DNA from: Pseudomonadales bacterium
GTDB taxonomy: Bacteria > Pseudomonadota > Gammaproteobacteria > Pseudomonadales > Azotimanducaceae
Length of the DNA stretch: 50,972 bases
Direction: 5' to 3'
NCBI GenBank assembly: GCA_022827905.1
Contig: JAJEIQ010000025.1
Location: 1-50,972, forward strand
Below, one piece after another: positions 39,415 to 48,223 of this stretch; position 1 is the first letter of the stretch, and every line of letters begins with the position of its first letter. Position numbers and translations under genes: made by a program. The notes beneath the pieces are model-generated. The model ran no database searches and was not told where the DNA came from. It saw only the letters and a program-made list of their open reading frames with translations.

Positions 39415-40581
39415 CTATTGTATGGCGTGGACCATGTAAGGCGTCTCGCCCAAGGCGCCGATGGTGCGCAGGTAGGTGCCGGTCCGGCCGTCGTAGATGT
39501 CGAGTTGGCCTTCGATGTTCACCACCAAGAGTTGCGGGTCGTCGTGTGCGGATGCGCCGATGCTCAACGCCGGCACGCGGAGGTCAAAGCGCGCCAAGCG
39601 GGCCTTGGCCTTCACATCGAACAGCCAGATTTCCGGTGCCGGATCCTTGTGGCTGCCGGGATAGCCGTTCGGCGTCATGCCCACCCACAGGAGGCCCGAG
39701 TCATGGCCAGCGGTGCCGTGCCAGCCCGCCGGACGCCAGTTTTGCGCCCGTTCTTCGGCGCTGGCGAGCCACCAACGGGCGCCGATCACCGCCTCGTCGT
39801 CCGACGCATCCACCGGCTGGACTTCCCCGCCGTAGGTGACGAAGTGCCAAATACCGTTGATTTTGCTTGCTTTTTCGGAAAGAGGGTCGGCGTCTATGTC
39901 GTTGAAGGGCGCACTGGACTCGACGCTGGCCGGCTGCCCCGCTTCGTCGAGCTTGATGTTCAACAAGGTGCCGTTGCCGCACAGCATCATGAAGCCCCGG
40001 GCCGCGTCCGGAAAGACCAGCGCGCAACCCGGCGCCGGCACTTCGCCGACGATTTCGCGGCTGTCGAGGTCGATGACGGTCACCGAGGTGCCCGGATTCT
40101 GATTCCAGATCAGCAGGAACCTCTCATCGGCGGTCACCGCGGAGTTGGCCTTGTTGATCACGGTGTTGGCGCGCTTCGGATGCAGGTCGATTTCCGCAAC
40201 CAGGGCGAGGTTGGCGAAATCGTAAATCGCGACCACGTCCTGGCGCTCGCCCCGCGTTCCCCGGCTGTGGATGGTTTCGCCCACGTAGAACTCCTGGCGT
40301 TCCAAGGCGTAGTTGATGGTGGCGAACTGGCCGGCGCTCAGCATGCCGATGAAGCGGCGCGTCTCGGTGTCCACCAGGCTGAACTTGGAGTCGATGAGGC
40401 TGCCGAAGGCGAAGTCGTGGACCATGGCGTAGGTGCTTGGATAGGGCGTGGCGATGGTTTGGACGTTGGGGATGGGCTCCGGCGGCAAGTCGGCCAAGCC
40501 CGGGTTTGCGCCGCCCAAGCCAAGGGCAAGCAGCACGGAGGCGGCGGCTTGCGTCCACCGAGGACAAATGGGGCCTTTCAA
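39415..40581 (-). CDS. TTQ amine dehydrogenase large (heavy) subunit
   Basis: A 388-residue secreted seven-bladed beta-propeller of the amine dehydrogenase heavy-chain family. It has a signal peptide (AAASVLLALGLGGANPGLAD), then repeats such as FSLVDTETRRFIGMLSAG, EFYVGETIHSRGTRGERQD, and a C-terminal blade ending GALGETPYMVHAIQ. It scaffolds the TTQ light chain in an alpha2beta2 enzyme. The start is TTG 40581 with AAGGAG nine bases upstream. It is the first gene of the minus-strand operon. In known mau and aau clusters the heavy and light genes are separated by mauE/mauD-like genes; here only 42 bases separate them. Confidence 0.92.
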   Translation of the reverse strand: MKGPICPRWTQAAASVLLALGLGGANPGLADLPPEPIPNVQTIATPYPSTYAMVHDFAFGSLIDSKFSLVDTETRRFIGMLSAGQFATINYALERQEFYVGETIHSRGTRGERQDVVAIYDFANLALVAEIDLHPKRANTVINKANSAVTADERFLLIWNQNPGTSVTVIDLDSREIVGEVPAPGCALVFPDAARGFMMLCGNGTLLNIKLDEAGQPASVESSAPFNDIDADPLSEKASKINGIWHFVTYGGEVQPVDASDDEAVIGARWWLASAEERAQNWRPAGWHGTAGHDSGLLWVGMTPNGYPGSHKDPAPEIWLFDVKAKARLARFDLRVPALSIGASAHDDPQLLVVNIEGQLDIYDGRTGTYLRTIGALGETPYMVHAIQ

Positions 40582-40632
40582 GAACCGTTCTCCTTAAATT
40601 CGGTTGACATTGAGCCGTTGAAGGCGTCCAAT

Positions 40633-40661
40633 ATAGTACGAGGGTCCTAAATTAGCTTCAA
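40633..40661 (-). promoter_or_regulatory. Sigma-70-like promoter of the amine dehydrogenase operon
   Basis: On the minus strand TTGAAG (40661-40656) is followed after exactly 17 bases by TACTAT (40638-40633). A start point near 40626 would give a leader of about 45 bases before TTG 40581. The -35 box overlaps a short inverted repeat TAGC-N7-GCTA (40653-40667), a possible operator for the divergent TetR-type regulator. Confidence 0.55.
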
Positions 40662-40695
40662 CTGCTATCAGATTCAACCGCTAGATCGTACGCGA

Positions 40696-41358
40696 ATGCA
40701 ATCCCAACGCGCCAGCATGCGTCGAACCGGAACCGCAACCTACGCCACCGGACAGGAAACCGCGCAGCGCATCCTTGACGTGGCTCGGCGGCTGTTCATG
40801 GAGGAAGGTCACAGCAAGCTGACGATGCGCCGCATTGCCAAGGCCGCCGGCATGTCGCCCGGCAACCTCAGCTACTACTATCCGACCCGGGCCGACCTCC
40901 TGGCCGACCTTCTGCAGCACGTCATCGACGGCTACATCAGCCAGTTTCAGACCCTGCGCGGCGCCAGTGACGATGCGGAGGAGCAGTTCCGCGCCGTGCT
41001 CGGCTTTGTCTTCGACGACTTGGCAACCCGGGAGACGACGCTGTTCTTCCCGGAGCTTTGGGTGCTGGCCAATCGCGACGACTGGATCGCCCAGCAGATG
41101 GAGAAGATGTACGCCCAGTACCGAGCGATACTCGTGGACGTGATTGGCTTGATCAATCCCGGTTTGACCGAAACCCGCAGGGCGGATCTGGCACTGATGA
41201 TTTCCGCCTCCATTGAAGGGCACACCATGTTCGTCGGCCATGACCGGCCGCACCGAGCCCGGGCCGGGAAGTTGCGCAATGTATTGATCGAACACTTTCT
41301 GCGGCTCGTCAAGGAAACTGGCGAGCCGCACAGCGCGAAGGTGACGGCAGGCCGATAG
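40696..41358 (+). CDS. TetR-family transcriptional regulator
   Basis: A 220-residue regulator with an N-terminal TetR helix-turn-helix (RILDVARRLFMEEGHSKLTM, then IAKAAGMSPGNLSYYYPTRADLL, about 24-70) and a helical ligand-binding domain. ATG 40696 is taken; an internal ATG at 40717 is also possible. It is divergent from the amine dehydrogenase operon, 114 bases apart, and followed after 22 bases by the TonB receptor gene. It is a good candidate for local control of both sides; the ligand is unknown. Confidence 0.93.
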   Translation: MQSQRASMRRTGTATYATGQETAQRILDVARRLFMEEGHSKLTMRRIAKAAGMSPGNLSYYYPTRADLLADLLQHVIDGYISQFQTLRGASDDAEEQFRAVLGFVFDDLATRETTLFFPELWVLANRDDWIAQQMEKMYAQYRAILVDVIGLINPGLTETRRADLALMISASIEGHTMFVGHDRPHRARAGKLRNVLIEHFLRLVKETGEPHSAKVTAGR

Positions 41359-41380
41359 GCCACTAGGAGAGGAGAACCCC

Positions 41381-43567
41381 ATGTACGCAAGAGCTTTGAT
41401 TTTGGCGCTGATCGGCGCGGTTTTGGCGATGCCCGGCCAAGCGGCCGTCATCGAGGAGATCGTGGTCACGGCGCAGAAGCGCGAGCAGAACGCCCAGGAC
41501 GTCGGCATCGCCATCAGCGCCTTGACCGGCGAACAGATGCGCCAACTCGGATACAGCAGCGCCCAGCAGGTGACCGCCATGGCGCCGGGTGTCCAGACGG
41601 TGCAGCCCAACGGCGAGGCCAACTACGCCATCGCCATGCGCGGCGTCGCCAGCAGCGACTTCACCACCAACGTGGAAAGCCCGGTGGCGGTGTACCTCGA
41701 TGAGGTGTACATCAGCCAGATGTCGGGCACCGGCTTCATGCTCTTCGACATGGAGCGGGTGGAGATGCTGCGCGGTCCCCAAGGCACCCTGTACGGCCGC
41801 AACGCCACGGGCGGATTGGCCCACTTCGTCACCGTCAAGCCGTCCCAGGAGGCCTCGGGCTACGGCCAGTTCACGGTGGGCCGCCACGATCAGATCAAGT
41901 TTGAGGGTGCCGTCGGCGGGCCGCTGTCGGACACCCTGTCCGCCCGGCTGTCGTTATCCACCCACAACAACGACGGCTACGTCAAAAACCGGCTGCTCGA
42001 CAAGCGGCTGAACAACGCCGACGATTCGGCGGTGCGCGGACAGTTGCTGTTCGAGCCCACTGACAGCTTCTCGGTGTTGCTGAACGCCCGCCGCTCCGAG
42101 CAGGACATCGACACGGGCTTCTTTGAGCATGTCAGCGCCAATGTCGAAGGCATGCTGACCCCGAACGAGGTCAACGAAGTGCTCGGCTACATCGACAACG
42201 ACAGCGACGTGTACACAGGGGATTACGACAAGGACGGCCACAACAAGCTGGAGACCGAGGGCTACACCGCCACGATCAAGTGGGATGCCGCGCACTTCAC
42301 GCTGACGTCCATCACCGACTACTCCACGGTGGAGCGCGACTACATCGAGGATTCCGACGCTTCGCCAGTTCCGCTGTTCAACTTTTTCCTCACCACGGAT
42401 GCGGAGCAGTTCTCCCAGGAAGTGCGCCTGAACGGCGGCACCGATGTCTTGGACTGGGTGGCTGGCGTTTACTACCTGGACATTTCAGTTGACGATTCCA
42501 ACGGTGCGGAGACGGACCCCTTCATCGACCCTGCCGGGGATACGCCTGCGGTGTCGGGGCTGGACAATCCTTACGAGACCAATACCGAGTCCTGGTCCAT
42601 ATTTGGCCAGATCGAGCGGCGCCTGAATGACCGCACCACCGGCATTCTCGGCCTGCGCTGGATTCGCGATGAGAAGGACCACGAGTACTTCGTCAACGTC
42701 GTGGACTTCATCCCGGGCACCGTGCAGCGCAACGGCAACCCCAACATCCTCGCCCAGATTGCCGCCTACGCGGGCGAACGGAAGGACGATGAGTTCTCGG
42801 TGCGGGCGGCGGTGAACTACGACCTGAGTGACGATGCGATGCTCTACGCAAGTTGGAACCGGGGCGTGAAGGGCGGCGGCTACAACTCGCCGGTGTTCCC
42901 CCTCAATCCGCCCTTGGACTACAACGATGCCACCATGAGCTACGATCCCGAGCAACTCGACGCCTTTGAGGTGGGCTTCAAGTCCCGCCAGATGGACGGC
43001 CTGATGATTTTCAATGGCGCCTTCTACTACTACGACTACAAGGACTACCAAGCCTTTCAGATCATCGGCATCGACACCATCACCACCAATGCGGACGCCG
43101 ACTCCTTCGGTGGCGAGCTGGAAATGCAGATCACGCCCATGGAAGGCGTGGATGTCATCCTCGGCGCGGCCTACAACGACATTGAGGTTGACTTGGGCGG
43201 CGGGGCGCCGAAAACCACTTCCGTGCAGTCGCCGAAGTGGAACCTGAACGGTTTGGTGCGCTACGAATGGCCCGTGCTCGGTGGCGCGATGGCTGCGCAG
43301 TTCGACTTCCTCTACCGCTCCAAGCACTACTTCTCCCTGACCGGCGCACCTACCGTGGAGGAGAACGGCTACACGCTGATGAACGCTTCGCTCATGTACA
43401 CCAGCGCCGAAGGCCGCTGGTCCCTCAACGCCTTCGTACACAACCTGGGTGATGAGGAGCACTTGGTGCAGACCTTCGACCTGTCCGGCCCGGCGGTCTT
43501 CGGCATGGTGGAGCAGTACTACAACCGGCCCCGCTGGTGGGGGATCAGCGCCGCGGTGTACTTTTAG
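41381..43567 (+). CDS. TonB-dependent outer-membrane receptor
   Basis: A 728-residue receptor with a signal peptide (LILALIGAVLAMPGQA), a TonB box (IEEIVVTAQKR), a plug domain (MRGVASSDFTTNVESPVAVYLDEVYIS-type core) and a 22-strand barrel ending NRPRWWGISAAVYF with terminal Phe. The plug resembles the group annotated for steroid, xenobiotic or siderophore uptake in marine proteobacteria. A strong AGGAGAGGAG precedes ATG 41381. Co-orientation with TetR suggests regulated uptake of a substrate, perhaps one used by the neighbouring catabolic operon. Confidence 0.95.
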   Translation: MYARALILALIGAVLAMPGQAAVIEEIVVTAQKREQNAQDVGIAISALTGEQMRQLGYSSAQQVTAMAPGVQTVQPNGEANYAIAMRGVASSDFTTNVESPVAVYLDEVYISQMSGTGFMLFDMERVEMLRGPQGTLYGRNATGGLAHFVTVKPSQEASGYGQFTVGRHDQIKFEGAVGGPLSDTLSARLSLSTHNNDGYVKNRLLDKRLNNADDSAVRGQLLFEPTDSFSVLLNARRSEQDIDTGFFEHVSANVEGMLTPNEVNEVLGYIDNDSDVYTGDYDKDGHNKLETEGYTATIKWDAAHFTLTSITDYSTVERDYIEDSDASPVPLFNFFLTTDAEQFSQEVRLNGGTDVLDWVAGVYYLDISVDDSNGAETDPFIDPAGDTPAVSGLDNPYETNTESWSIFGQIERRLNDRTTGILGLRWIRDEKDHEYFVNVVDFIPGTVQRNGNPNILAQIAAYAGERKDDEFSVRAAVNYDLSDDAMLYASWNRGVKGGGYNSPVFPLNPPLDYNDATMSYDPEQLDAFEVGFKSRQMDGLMIFNGAFYYYDYKDYQAFQIIGIDTITTNADADSFGGELEMQITPMEGVDVILGAAYNDIEVDLGGGAPKTTSVQSPKWNLNGLVRYEWPVLGGAMAAQFDFLYRSKHYFSLTGAPTVEENGYTLMNASLMYTSAEGRWSLNAFVHNLGDEEHLVQTFDLSGPAVFGMVEQYYNRPRWWGISAAVYF

Positions 43568-43613
43568 GCAGGTTGCCGCCGAAGTGACCGCTACCCCGCT
43601 GTCCTAGGGCGCC

Positions 43614-44927
43614 ATGTCCGAAGACCTGCACGCCGACCGTGAATTCGGCTTCCACACCCGGGCGGTTCACGCCGGGGCGCGTCCGGAGCCGGGCACCGGC
43701 GCCCGGGCCGTCCCCATCTACCAGACCTCAAGCTACGTTTTTGAGGATCCGGAGTCGGCCGCCGCCTACTTCAACCTGCAGGAGTACGGCAACACCTATT
43801 CGCGGATCATGAACCCGACCGTGGCCGCCTTGGAGGAGCGGCTGGCCAACCTGGAGGGTGGCATCGGCGCGGTGGCCTTCGCCAGCGGCCTGGCGGCGCA
43901 ATCGTCGGCGCTGTTCACGATGCTGACGCCCGGCGACCATGTGCTTGCCTCAGCGGCGCTCTATGGCGGCACCGTGACCCAGCTCAAGCACTTGGCCCGC
44001 AAGCTGTCCTTGGGGCTGACCTTCATCGACCCGGATGACCCGGCCGGTTGGCGCGCCGCACTGCGGGATGAGACCCGCGTTCTCTTCGCCGAGACCATCG
44101 GCAACCCGGGCGGCAACGTGCTCGACATCGAGGCGGTGGCCAAGGTGGCCGGTGAAGCGGGGGTTCCGCTCATGGTGGACAACACCTTTGCGACCCCCTA
44201 CCTGTGCCGTCCCATCGAATGGGGCGCCGACATCGTGGTGCACTCGGCGACCAAGTTCATCGGCGGCCACGGCACCAGCATCGGCGGCGCGGTGGTGGAT
44301 TCCGGGGACTTCGACTGGTCGAATGGCAAGTTCGGCATCGTCGCCGATCCGTCCCCGGCCTACCACGGCCTGGCCTTCCACGAGACCTTCGGCACCTACG
44401 GCTACCTCATGAAACTGCGCTCGGAAACCCTGCGCGACCTCGGCGGCGCCATGGCCCCGGTAAACGCCTTTCTGTTCATGCAGGGCCTGGAGACACTGCC
44501 GCTGCGCATGGAGCGGCATGTGGCCAACGCCCGCGCCGTTGCCCAGTGGCTTGCCGAGCGCGACGACGTGGCGGGCGTGCGTCACTCCGGCTTAGCCGGC
44601 AGCCCCTATGCCGGGCTGGCCGCCAAGTACCTGCCCAAGGGGGCCGGGGCGGTGTTCTGCTTCGATCTCGACGGCGGCCGGGAAGCTGGCCAGGAATTCA
44701 TTCGGGGCGTGAGCCTGTTCTCCCATCTCGCCAACGTGGGCGACGCCAAGAGCCTCATCATTCATCCGGCCAGCACCACCCACCGGCAGTTGAGCGATGA
44801 CGAACTGGCCGCCGCGGGCATCGGCCCCGGCACCATTCGCCTGTCCATCGGCATCGAAGACCCGGAAGACCTGATATGGGACCTCGAACAGGGGTTCGCC
44901 CAGGTCGCCAAGTTGCGTCATGGCTGA
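43614..44927 (+). CDS. metY: O-acetylhomoserine sulfhydrylase / aminocarboxypropyltransferase
   Basis: A 437-residue PLP enzyme of the Cys/Met-metabolism family. The N-terminus has the MetY-type opening [20 protein letters not shown]; the PLP loop is [18 protein letters not shown] with Lys214, and the phosphate site has [11 protein letters not shown]. Length (about 430) and the [10 protein letters not shown] motif favour MetY over MetB or MetZ. It makes homocysteine from O-acetylhomoserine and sulfide. The downstream CoA-binding protein gene overlaps its end by 8 bases. Confidence 0.92.
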   Translation: MSEDLHADREFGFHTRAVHAGARPEPGTGARAVPIYQTSSYVFEDPESAAAYFNLQEYGNTYSRIMNPTVAALEERLANLEGGIGAVAFASGLAAQSSALFTMLTPGDHVLASAALYGGTVTQLKHLARKLSLGLTFIDPDDPAGWRAALRDETRVLFAETIGNPGGNVLDIEAVAKVAGEAGVPLMVDNTFATPYLCRPIEWGADIVVHSATKFIGGHGTSIGGAVVDSGDFDWSNGKFGIVADPSPAYHGLAFHETFGTYGYLMKLRSETLRDLGGAMAPVNAFLFMQGLETLPLRMERHVANARAVAQWLAERDDVAGVRHSGLAGSPYAGLAAKYLPKGAGAVFCFDLDGGREAGQEFIRGVSLFSHLANVGDAKSLIIHPASTTHRQLSDDELAAAGIGPGTIRLSIGIEDPEDLIWDLEQGFAQVAKLRHG

Positions 44928-45402
44928 GCCGGCGACCTATCAAGATCCCGCCGTCGTGCAGCGGGTGCTGCGCCGGACCAAGACCGTGGCGATCGTCGGC
45001 CTATCGTCCAACCCGTTGCGGGCTAGCCACTTCGTCGGCTTCTACGCGATGCGCCACGGTTACCGGGTGATCCCGGTCAACCCCCGGGAGGAGGCGGTGC
45101 TTGGCCAGCGTTCCTATCCGACCCTCGCCGACATCCCGGAGCCGGTGGACTTGGTGGATGTGTTCCGCGCCCCGCCGGCGGTGCCCGCCATTGCCAAGGA
45201 TGCGGTGACCATCGGCGCGGGAGCCCTTTGGCTGCAATTCGAGGTGATCAGCCCAGAAGGCGCCGCCTTGGCCGCCGAGGCGGGCCTCGACGTGGTCATG
45301 GACCGCTGCTTCAAGATCGAGCACGCCCGCTACCTAGGGCGCATGCACGTGCTCGGCTTCAACACCGGCGTGGTCTCCGCCCGCCGCGTGGGCTTCAGCT
45401 AA
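44920..45402 (+). CDS. CoA-binding (YccU-type) protein
   Basis: A 160-residue single Rossmann-like CoA-binding domain. It has VAIVGLSSNPLRASHFVGFY near 25-45, then VIPVNPREEAVLGQRSYPTL and a C-terminal VVMDRCFKIEHARYLG. These are the signatures of the small CoA-binding family related to succinyl-CoA synthetase alpha. The biochemical role is unknown. The gene overlaps metY by 8 bases, indicating coupling with sulfur amino acid synthesis. Confidence 0.9.
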   Translation: MAEPATYQDPAVVQRVLRRTKTVAIVGLSSNPLRASHFVGFYAMRHGYRVIPVNPREEAVLGQRSYPTLADIPEPVDLVDVFRAPPAVPAIAKDAVTIGAGALWLQFEVISPEGAALAAEAGLDVVMDRCFKIEHARYLGRMHVLGFNTGVVSARRVGFS

Positions 45403-45513
45403 GGACAATCACCTAGTGACTACAGTAGCCATTTGAGACAACAGCTAGCCCTTTCCGCGAAAACACGCGCAAAGTGGGTAGAATGCCGCGCACTCCAGCG
45501 TTAAGAGTCTTTT

Positions 45514-46380
45514 GTGGAGGTCATCCAGCTTCTCATCAGCGGCGTTTCCCAAGGCTGCGTCTATGGGCTGATCGCGCTCGGCTTCGTGCTGATCTACAAG
45601 GCCACCGAGATGGTCAACTTCGCCCAAGGCGACATCATGATGATCGGCGCCTTCATCGCCTTCACCTTCATCAACCTGCTCGGCTGGCCGTTCCTTTGGG
45701 GCTTTCTGGCGGCATTGGCGGTGATGGCGCTGCTCGGTGCACTGACCGAGCGGCTGCTGCTGCGGCCGATGATTGGCGAGCCGCATTTTGCGGTGCTGAT
45801 GCTGACCATCGGCCTTGGCTTTGTCCTGCGCACCGTTGCCGGGGAACGCTGGGGCAGTGAGCCTAAGACCTTGGACCTGCCCTGGGGCTCGGCGGTTTGG
45901 CGCTTTGGCGAGGTCACGGTGGGCGGTGATGACCTGGCGGTGGTGGGCGGCACGCTGGCGCTGTGCGGGCTGCTCTACCTGTTCTTCCGCTTCACCCGGC
46001 TCGGCATCGCCATGCAGGCCGCTTCGCAGAATCAACTGGCTGCCTTCTACGTGGGCATTCCGGTCAAGCGTGTTTTCGGCTTGGTCTGGGCGCTGGCCGC
46101 GGTGCTCGCCGCCTGCGCGGGGGTGCTGGCCCCGGGCGGGGTGATCGACCCGAACATCGGCTTCATCGGCATCAAGGCTTTTGCCGCAGCCATCGTCGGT
46201 GGCTTGGGCAGCCTGCCGGGGGCCATCCTCGGCGGCCTGCTGGTGGGCCTTTCGGAGCAGTTCGCCGGCCGCTACCTGTGGCCGGGCTTCTCCGACGTCA
46301 GCGCCTACGTGCTGCTGCTGGCCATGCTGATGATTCGCCCCGAAGGGCTGTTTGCAGCGATGCAACAGAAAAAGGTGTAG
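45514..46380 (+). CDS. livH: Branched-chain amino acid-type ABC permease LivH
   Basis: A 288-residue membrane permease with about eight membrane segments. It has the LivH-typical openings QLLISGVSQGCVYGLIALG and MVNFAQGDIMMIGA, and the conserved EAA-like loop KAFAAAIVGGLGSLPGAILGG near 220-240. It starts at GTG 45514, with TAGAAT about 30 bases upstream as a possible -10. First gene of an H-M-G-F-acyl-CoA-synthetase run. The periplasmic binding protein gene is not in the window. Homologues also carry aromatic and other organic acids, so the substrate is open. Confidence 0.93.
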   Translation: MEVIQLLISGVSQGCVYGLIALGFVLIYKATEMVNFAQGDIMMIGAFIAFTFINLLGWPFLWGFLAALAVMALLGALTERLLLRPMIGEPHFAVLMLTIGLGFVLRTVAGERWGSEPKTLDLPWGSAVWRFGEVTVGGDDLAVVGGTLALCGLLYLFFRFTRLGIAMQAASQNQLAAFYVGIPVKRVFGLVWALAAVLAACAGVLAPGGVIDPNIGFIGIKAFAAAIVGGLGSLPGAILGGLLVGLSEQFAGRYLWPGFSDVSAYVLLLAMLMIRPEGLFAAMQQKKV

Positions 46381-46392
46381 GGAAGTCCCGCC

Positions 46393-47466
46393 GTGCGCTT
46401 CATCCGCAAGACCTCCTACGCCCAGGACATCGATCTGTTCAAGCACAACGGCCAGCGCTTCTGGTACGGCGTGCTGGCGCTGGCGGTTCTGCTCGCGCCC
46501 TTAGGTCTCGACCGTTTTCTGCTGGGGGAAATGGCGCTGGTTTACATCTACGCCATCGCCGGCGTCGGGCTCATGCTGCTGGTGGGCTACACCGGCCAAG
46601 TGAGCCTCGGTCACGCTGCCTTTCTGGCCATCGGCGCGTACTGCCACGCTTGGCTGCTGAACCAGGGCTGGCCCTTTCCGCTGGCCTTGGCGGCGGCGAC
46701 TGGGTTCTCCGGCGTGGTGGGCATCGCGGTTGGGATTCCGGCGTTGCGCATGACCGGCATCTACTTGGCTGTGGCCACGCTGGCCTTCTTGGTGATCGTT
46801 GAGCAGGTGCTGTCCCATTGGGTGTCGGTCACCGGCGGCTTTCGGGGCATGCCGGTGCCCAAGGCGGAATTCGGCATCGACCTCTCGGCGCCGGTCGCCT
46901 TCTACTACCTCTGCCTGCTGGTGCTGTTTCTGTCGATGGTGGCGGCGCTCAACTGGTTGCGCAGCCCGACCGGCCGGGCCATGGCGGCGGTTCGGGATTC
47001 GGAGACCTCCGCCGAGAGCATGGGCATTCACATCGCCTACACCAAGACCTTGGCGTTCGGGATTTCCGCCGCCTTCACCGGACTGGCGGGCGGCCTGTTT
47101 GCCCACAAGATTGGCTATCTGGCGCCCGACGCCTTCACCTTGGCGACCTCCATCCAGTTGTTGCTGATGGTGGTGGTGGGCGGCCTCGGCTCCATGCACG
47201 GGGTGATTTACGGCGCTGTTTTCATCGGCCTCCTGCCCCAGGCCATCGCCTTGGTGCGCGATGCGGCGCCGCCCGCCGTGAGTCAGATACCGGGCTTGGA
47301 GGCGGGCGTCTTCGGCTTGATCCTGGTGCTGTTCCTCATCTACGAACCCGACGGCCTGTACGGCCGCTGGCGCAAAATTCGGTTGTTCTTTGAGGAGTTT
47401 CCGCTCTACCGCCGGGCCACCTACAAGCGTCAGAAGACCTACTTGCGCACGGAGCGGCTGCGATGA
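46393..47466 (+). CDS. livM: Branched-chain amino acid-type ABC permease LivM
   Basis: A 357-residue permease with about nine membrane segments. Typical LivM segments are MLLVGYTGQVSLGHAAFLAIGAY, VATLAFLVIVEQVL and TSIQLLLMVVVGGLGSMHGV. The start is GTG 46393, 12 bases after livH. The end overlaps the livG start by ATGA. The C-terminus carries a positively charged tail (RRATYKRQKTYLRTERLR) in the cytoplasm. Confidence 0.92.
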   Translation: MRFIRKTSYAQDIDLFKHNGQRFWYGVLALAVLLAPLGLDRFLLGEMALVYIYAIAGVGLMLLVGYTGQVSLGHAAFLAIGAYCHAWLLNQGWPFPLALAAATGFSGVVGIAVGIPALRMTGIYLAVATLAFLVIVEQVLSHWVSVTGGFRGMPVPKAEFGIDLSAPVAFYYLCLLVLFLSMVAALNWLRSPTGRAMAAVRDSETSAESMGIHIAYTKTLAFGISAAFTGLAGGLFAHKIGYLAPDAFTLATSIQLLLMVVVGGLGSMHGVIYGAVFIGLLPQAIALVRDAAPPAVSQIPGLEAGVFGLILVLFLIYEPDGLYGRWRKIRLFFEEFPLYRRATYKRQKTYLRTERLR

Positions 47467-48221
47467 CGTTGCTGGTCGCCGACAACCTGTCGGTGAGCTT
47501 CGGTGGCGTCAAGGCGGTGCGGGAGCTGTCGTTCGCGGTCGAGCCGGGGGAGGTGTTCAGCATCGTTGGCCCCAACGGGGCAGGCAAGACCACGGTGTTC
47601 AATCTCATCAGCCGCATCTATGACGTGGACGAGGGCGCCATCGCCTTTGACGGCCAGGACATCACCGGGCTGCCGGCCCATGGCATTGCCGAACTCGGCA
47701 TCGCCCGGACCTTTCAGAACACGGAGTTGTTCGAGCGGGAGACGGTGCTGAAGAACCTGCTCATTGGCTGCCACGTCCACCGGCGCAGCAACCTGCTTTC
47801 GGAGTTGTTTTTCCTGCCCTCGGTGCGGCGCGGCGAACTGGCGTTGCGCGAATCGGTGGAGGACGTCATCGACCTGCTGGATTTGCAGAGCTACCGCGAC
47901 AAGCCGATCAGCGAACTGCCGTTCGGCGCCCGCAAGATGGTCGAGATCGCCCGGGCGCTGTGCCTGCGGCCCCGGCTGCTGCTGCTCGACGAGCCCTCTT
48001 CGGGCTTGAATCCCGAGGAGACGGAGGATCTCTCCTTCTGGTTGGAGGACATCAATGAGGAGCTCGGCGTCACCGTCATGATGGTGGAGCACGACATGAA
48101 CCTGGTGAGCCGGGCGTCCAACCGAGTGCTGGCGATGGCGGACGGGGCGCTGATCACCATTGGCACCCCGTCGGAAGTTCAGGGCCACCCGCAGGTGCAG
48201 CGCGCCTACCTGGGAGACTGA
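47463..48221 (+). CDS. livG: ABC transporter ATP-binding protein LivG
   Basis: A 252-residue ATPase. It shows Walker A GPNGAGKT (about 38-45), the LivG-type degenerate signature LPFGARKMVEIARAL, Walker B LLLLDEPSSGLNPEE, and switch His in MMVEHDM. It has the extended LivG helical insert (HRRSNLLSELFFLPSV). The start ATG overlaps livM by 4 bases. With LivF it powers the H/M permease. Confidence 0.95.
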   Translation: MTLLVADNLSVSFGGVKAVRELSFAVEPGEVFSIVGPNGAGKTTVFNLISRIYDVDEGAIAFDGQDITGLPAHGIAELGIARTFQNTELFERETVLKNLLIGCHVHRRSNLLSELFFLPSVRRGELALRESVEDVIDLLDLQSYRDKPISELPFGARKMVEIARALCLRPRLLLLDEPSSGLNPEETEDLSFWLEDINEELGVTVMMVEHDMNLVSRASNRVLAMADGALITIGTPSEVQGHPQVQRAYLGD

Positions 48222-48223
48222 AC

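Noticed and set aside
38854-40650. 598-codon open frame opposite the amine dehydrogenase genes
   Set aside because: It is an antisense shadow of GC-rich genes with low-complexity translation and no family features.
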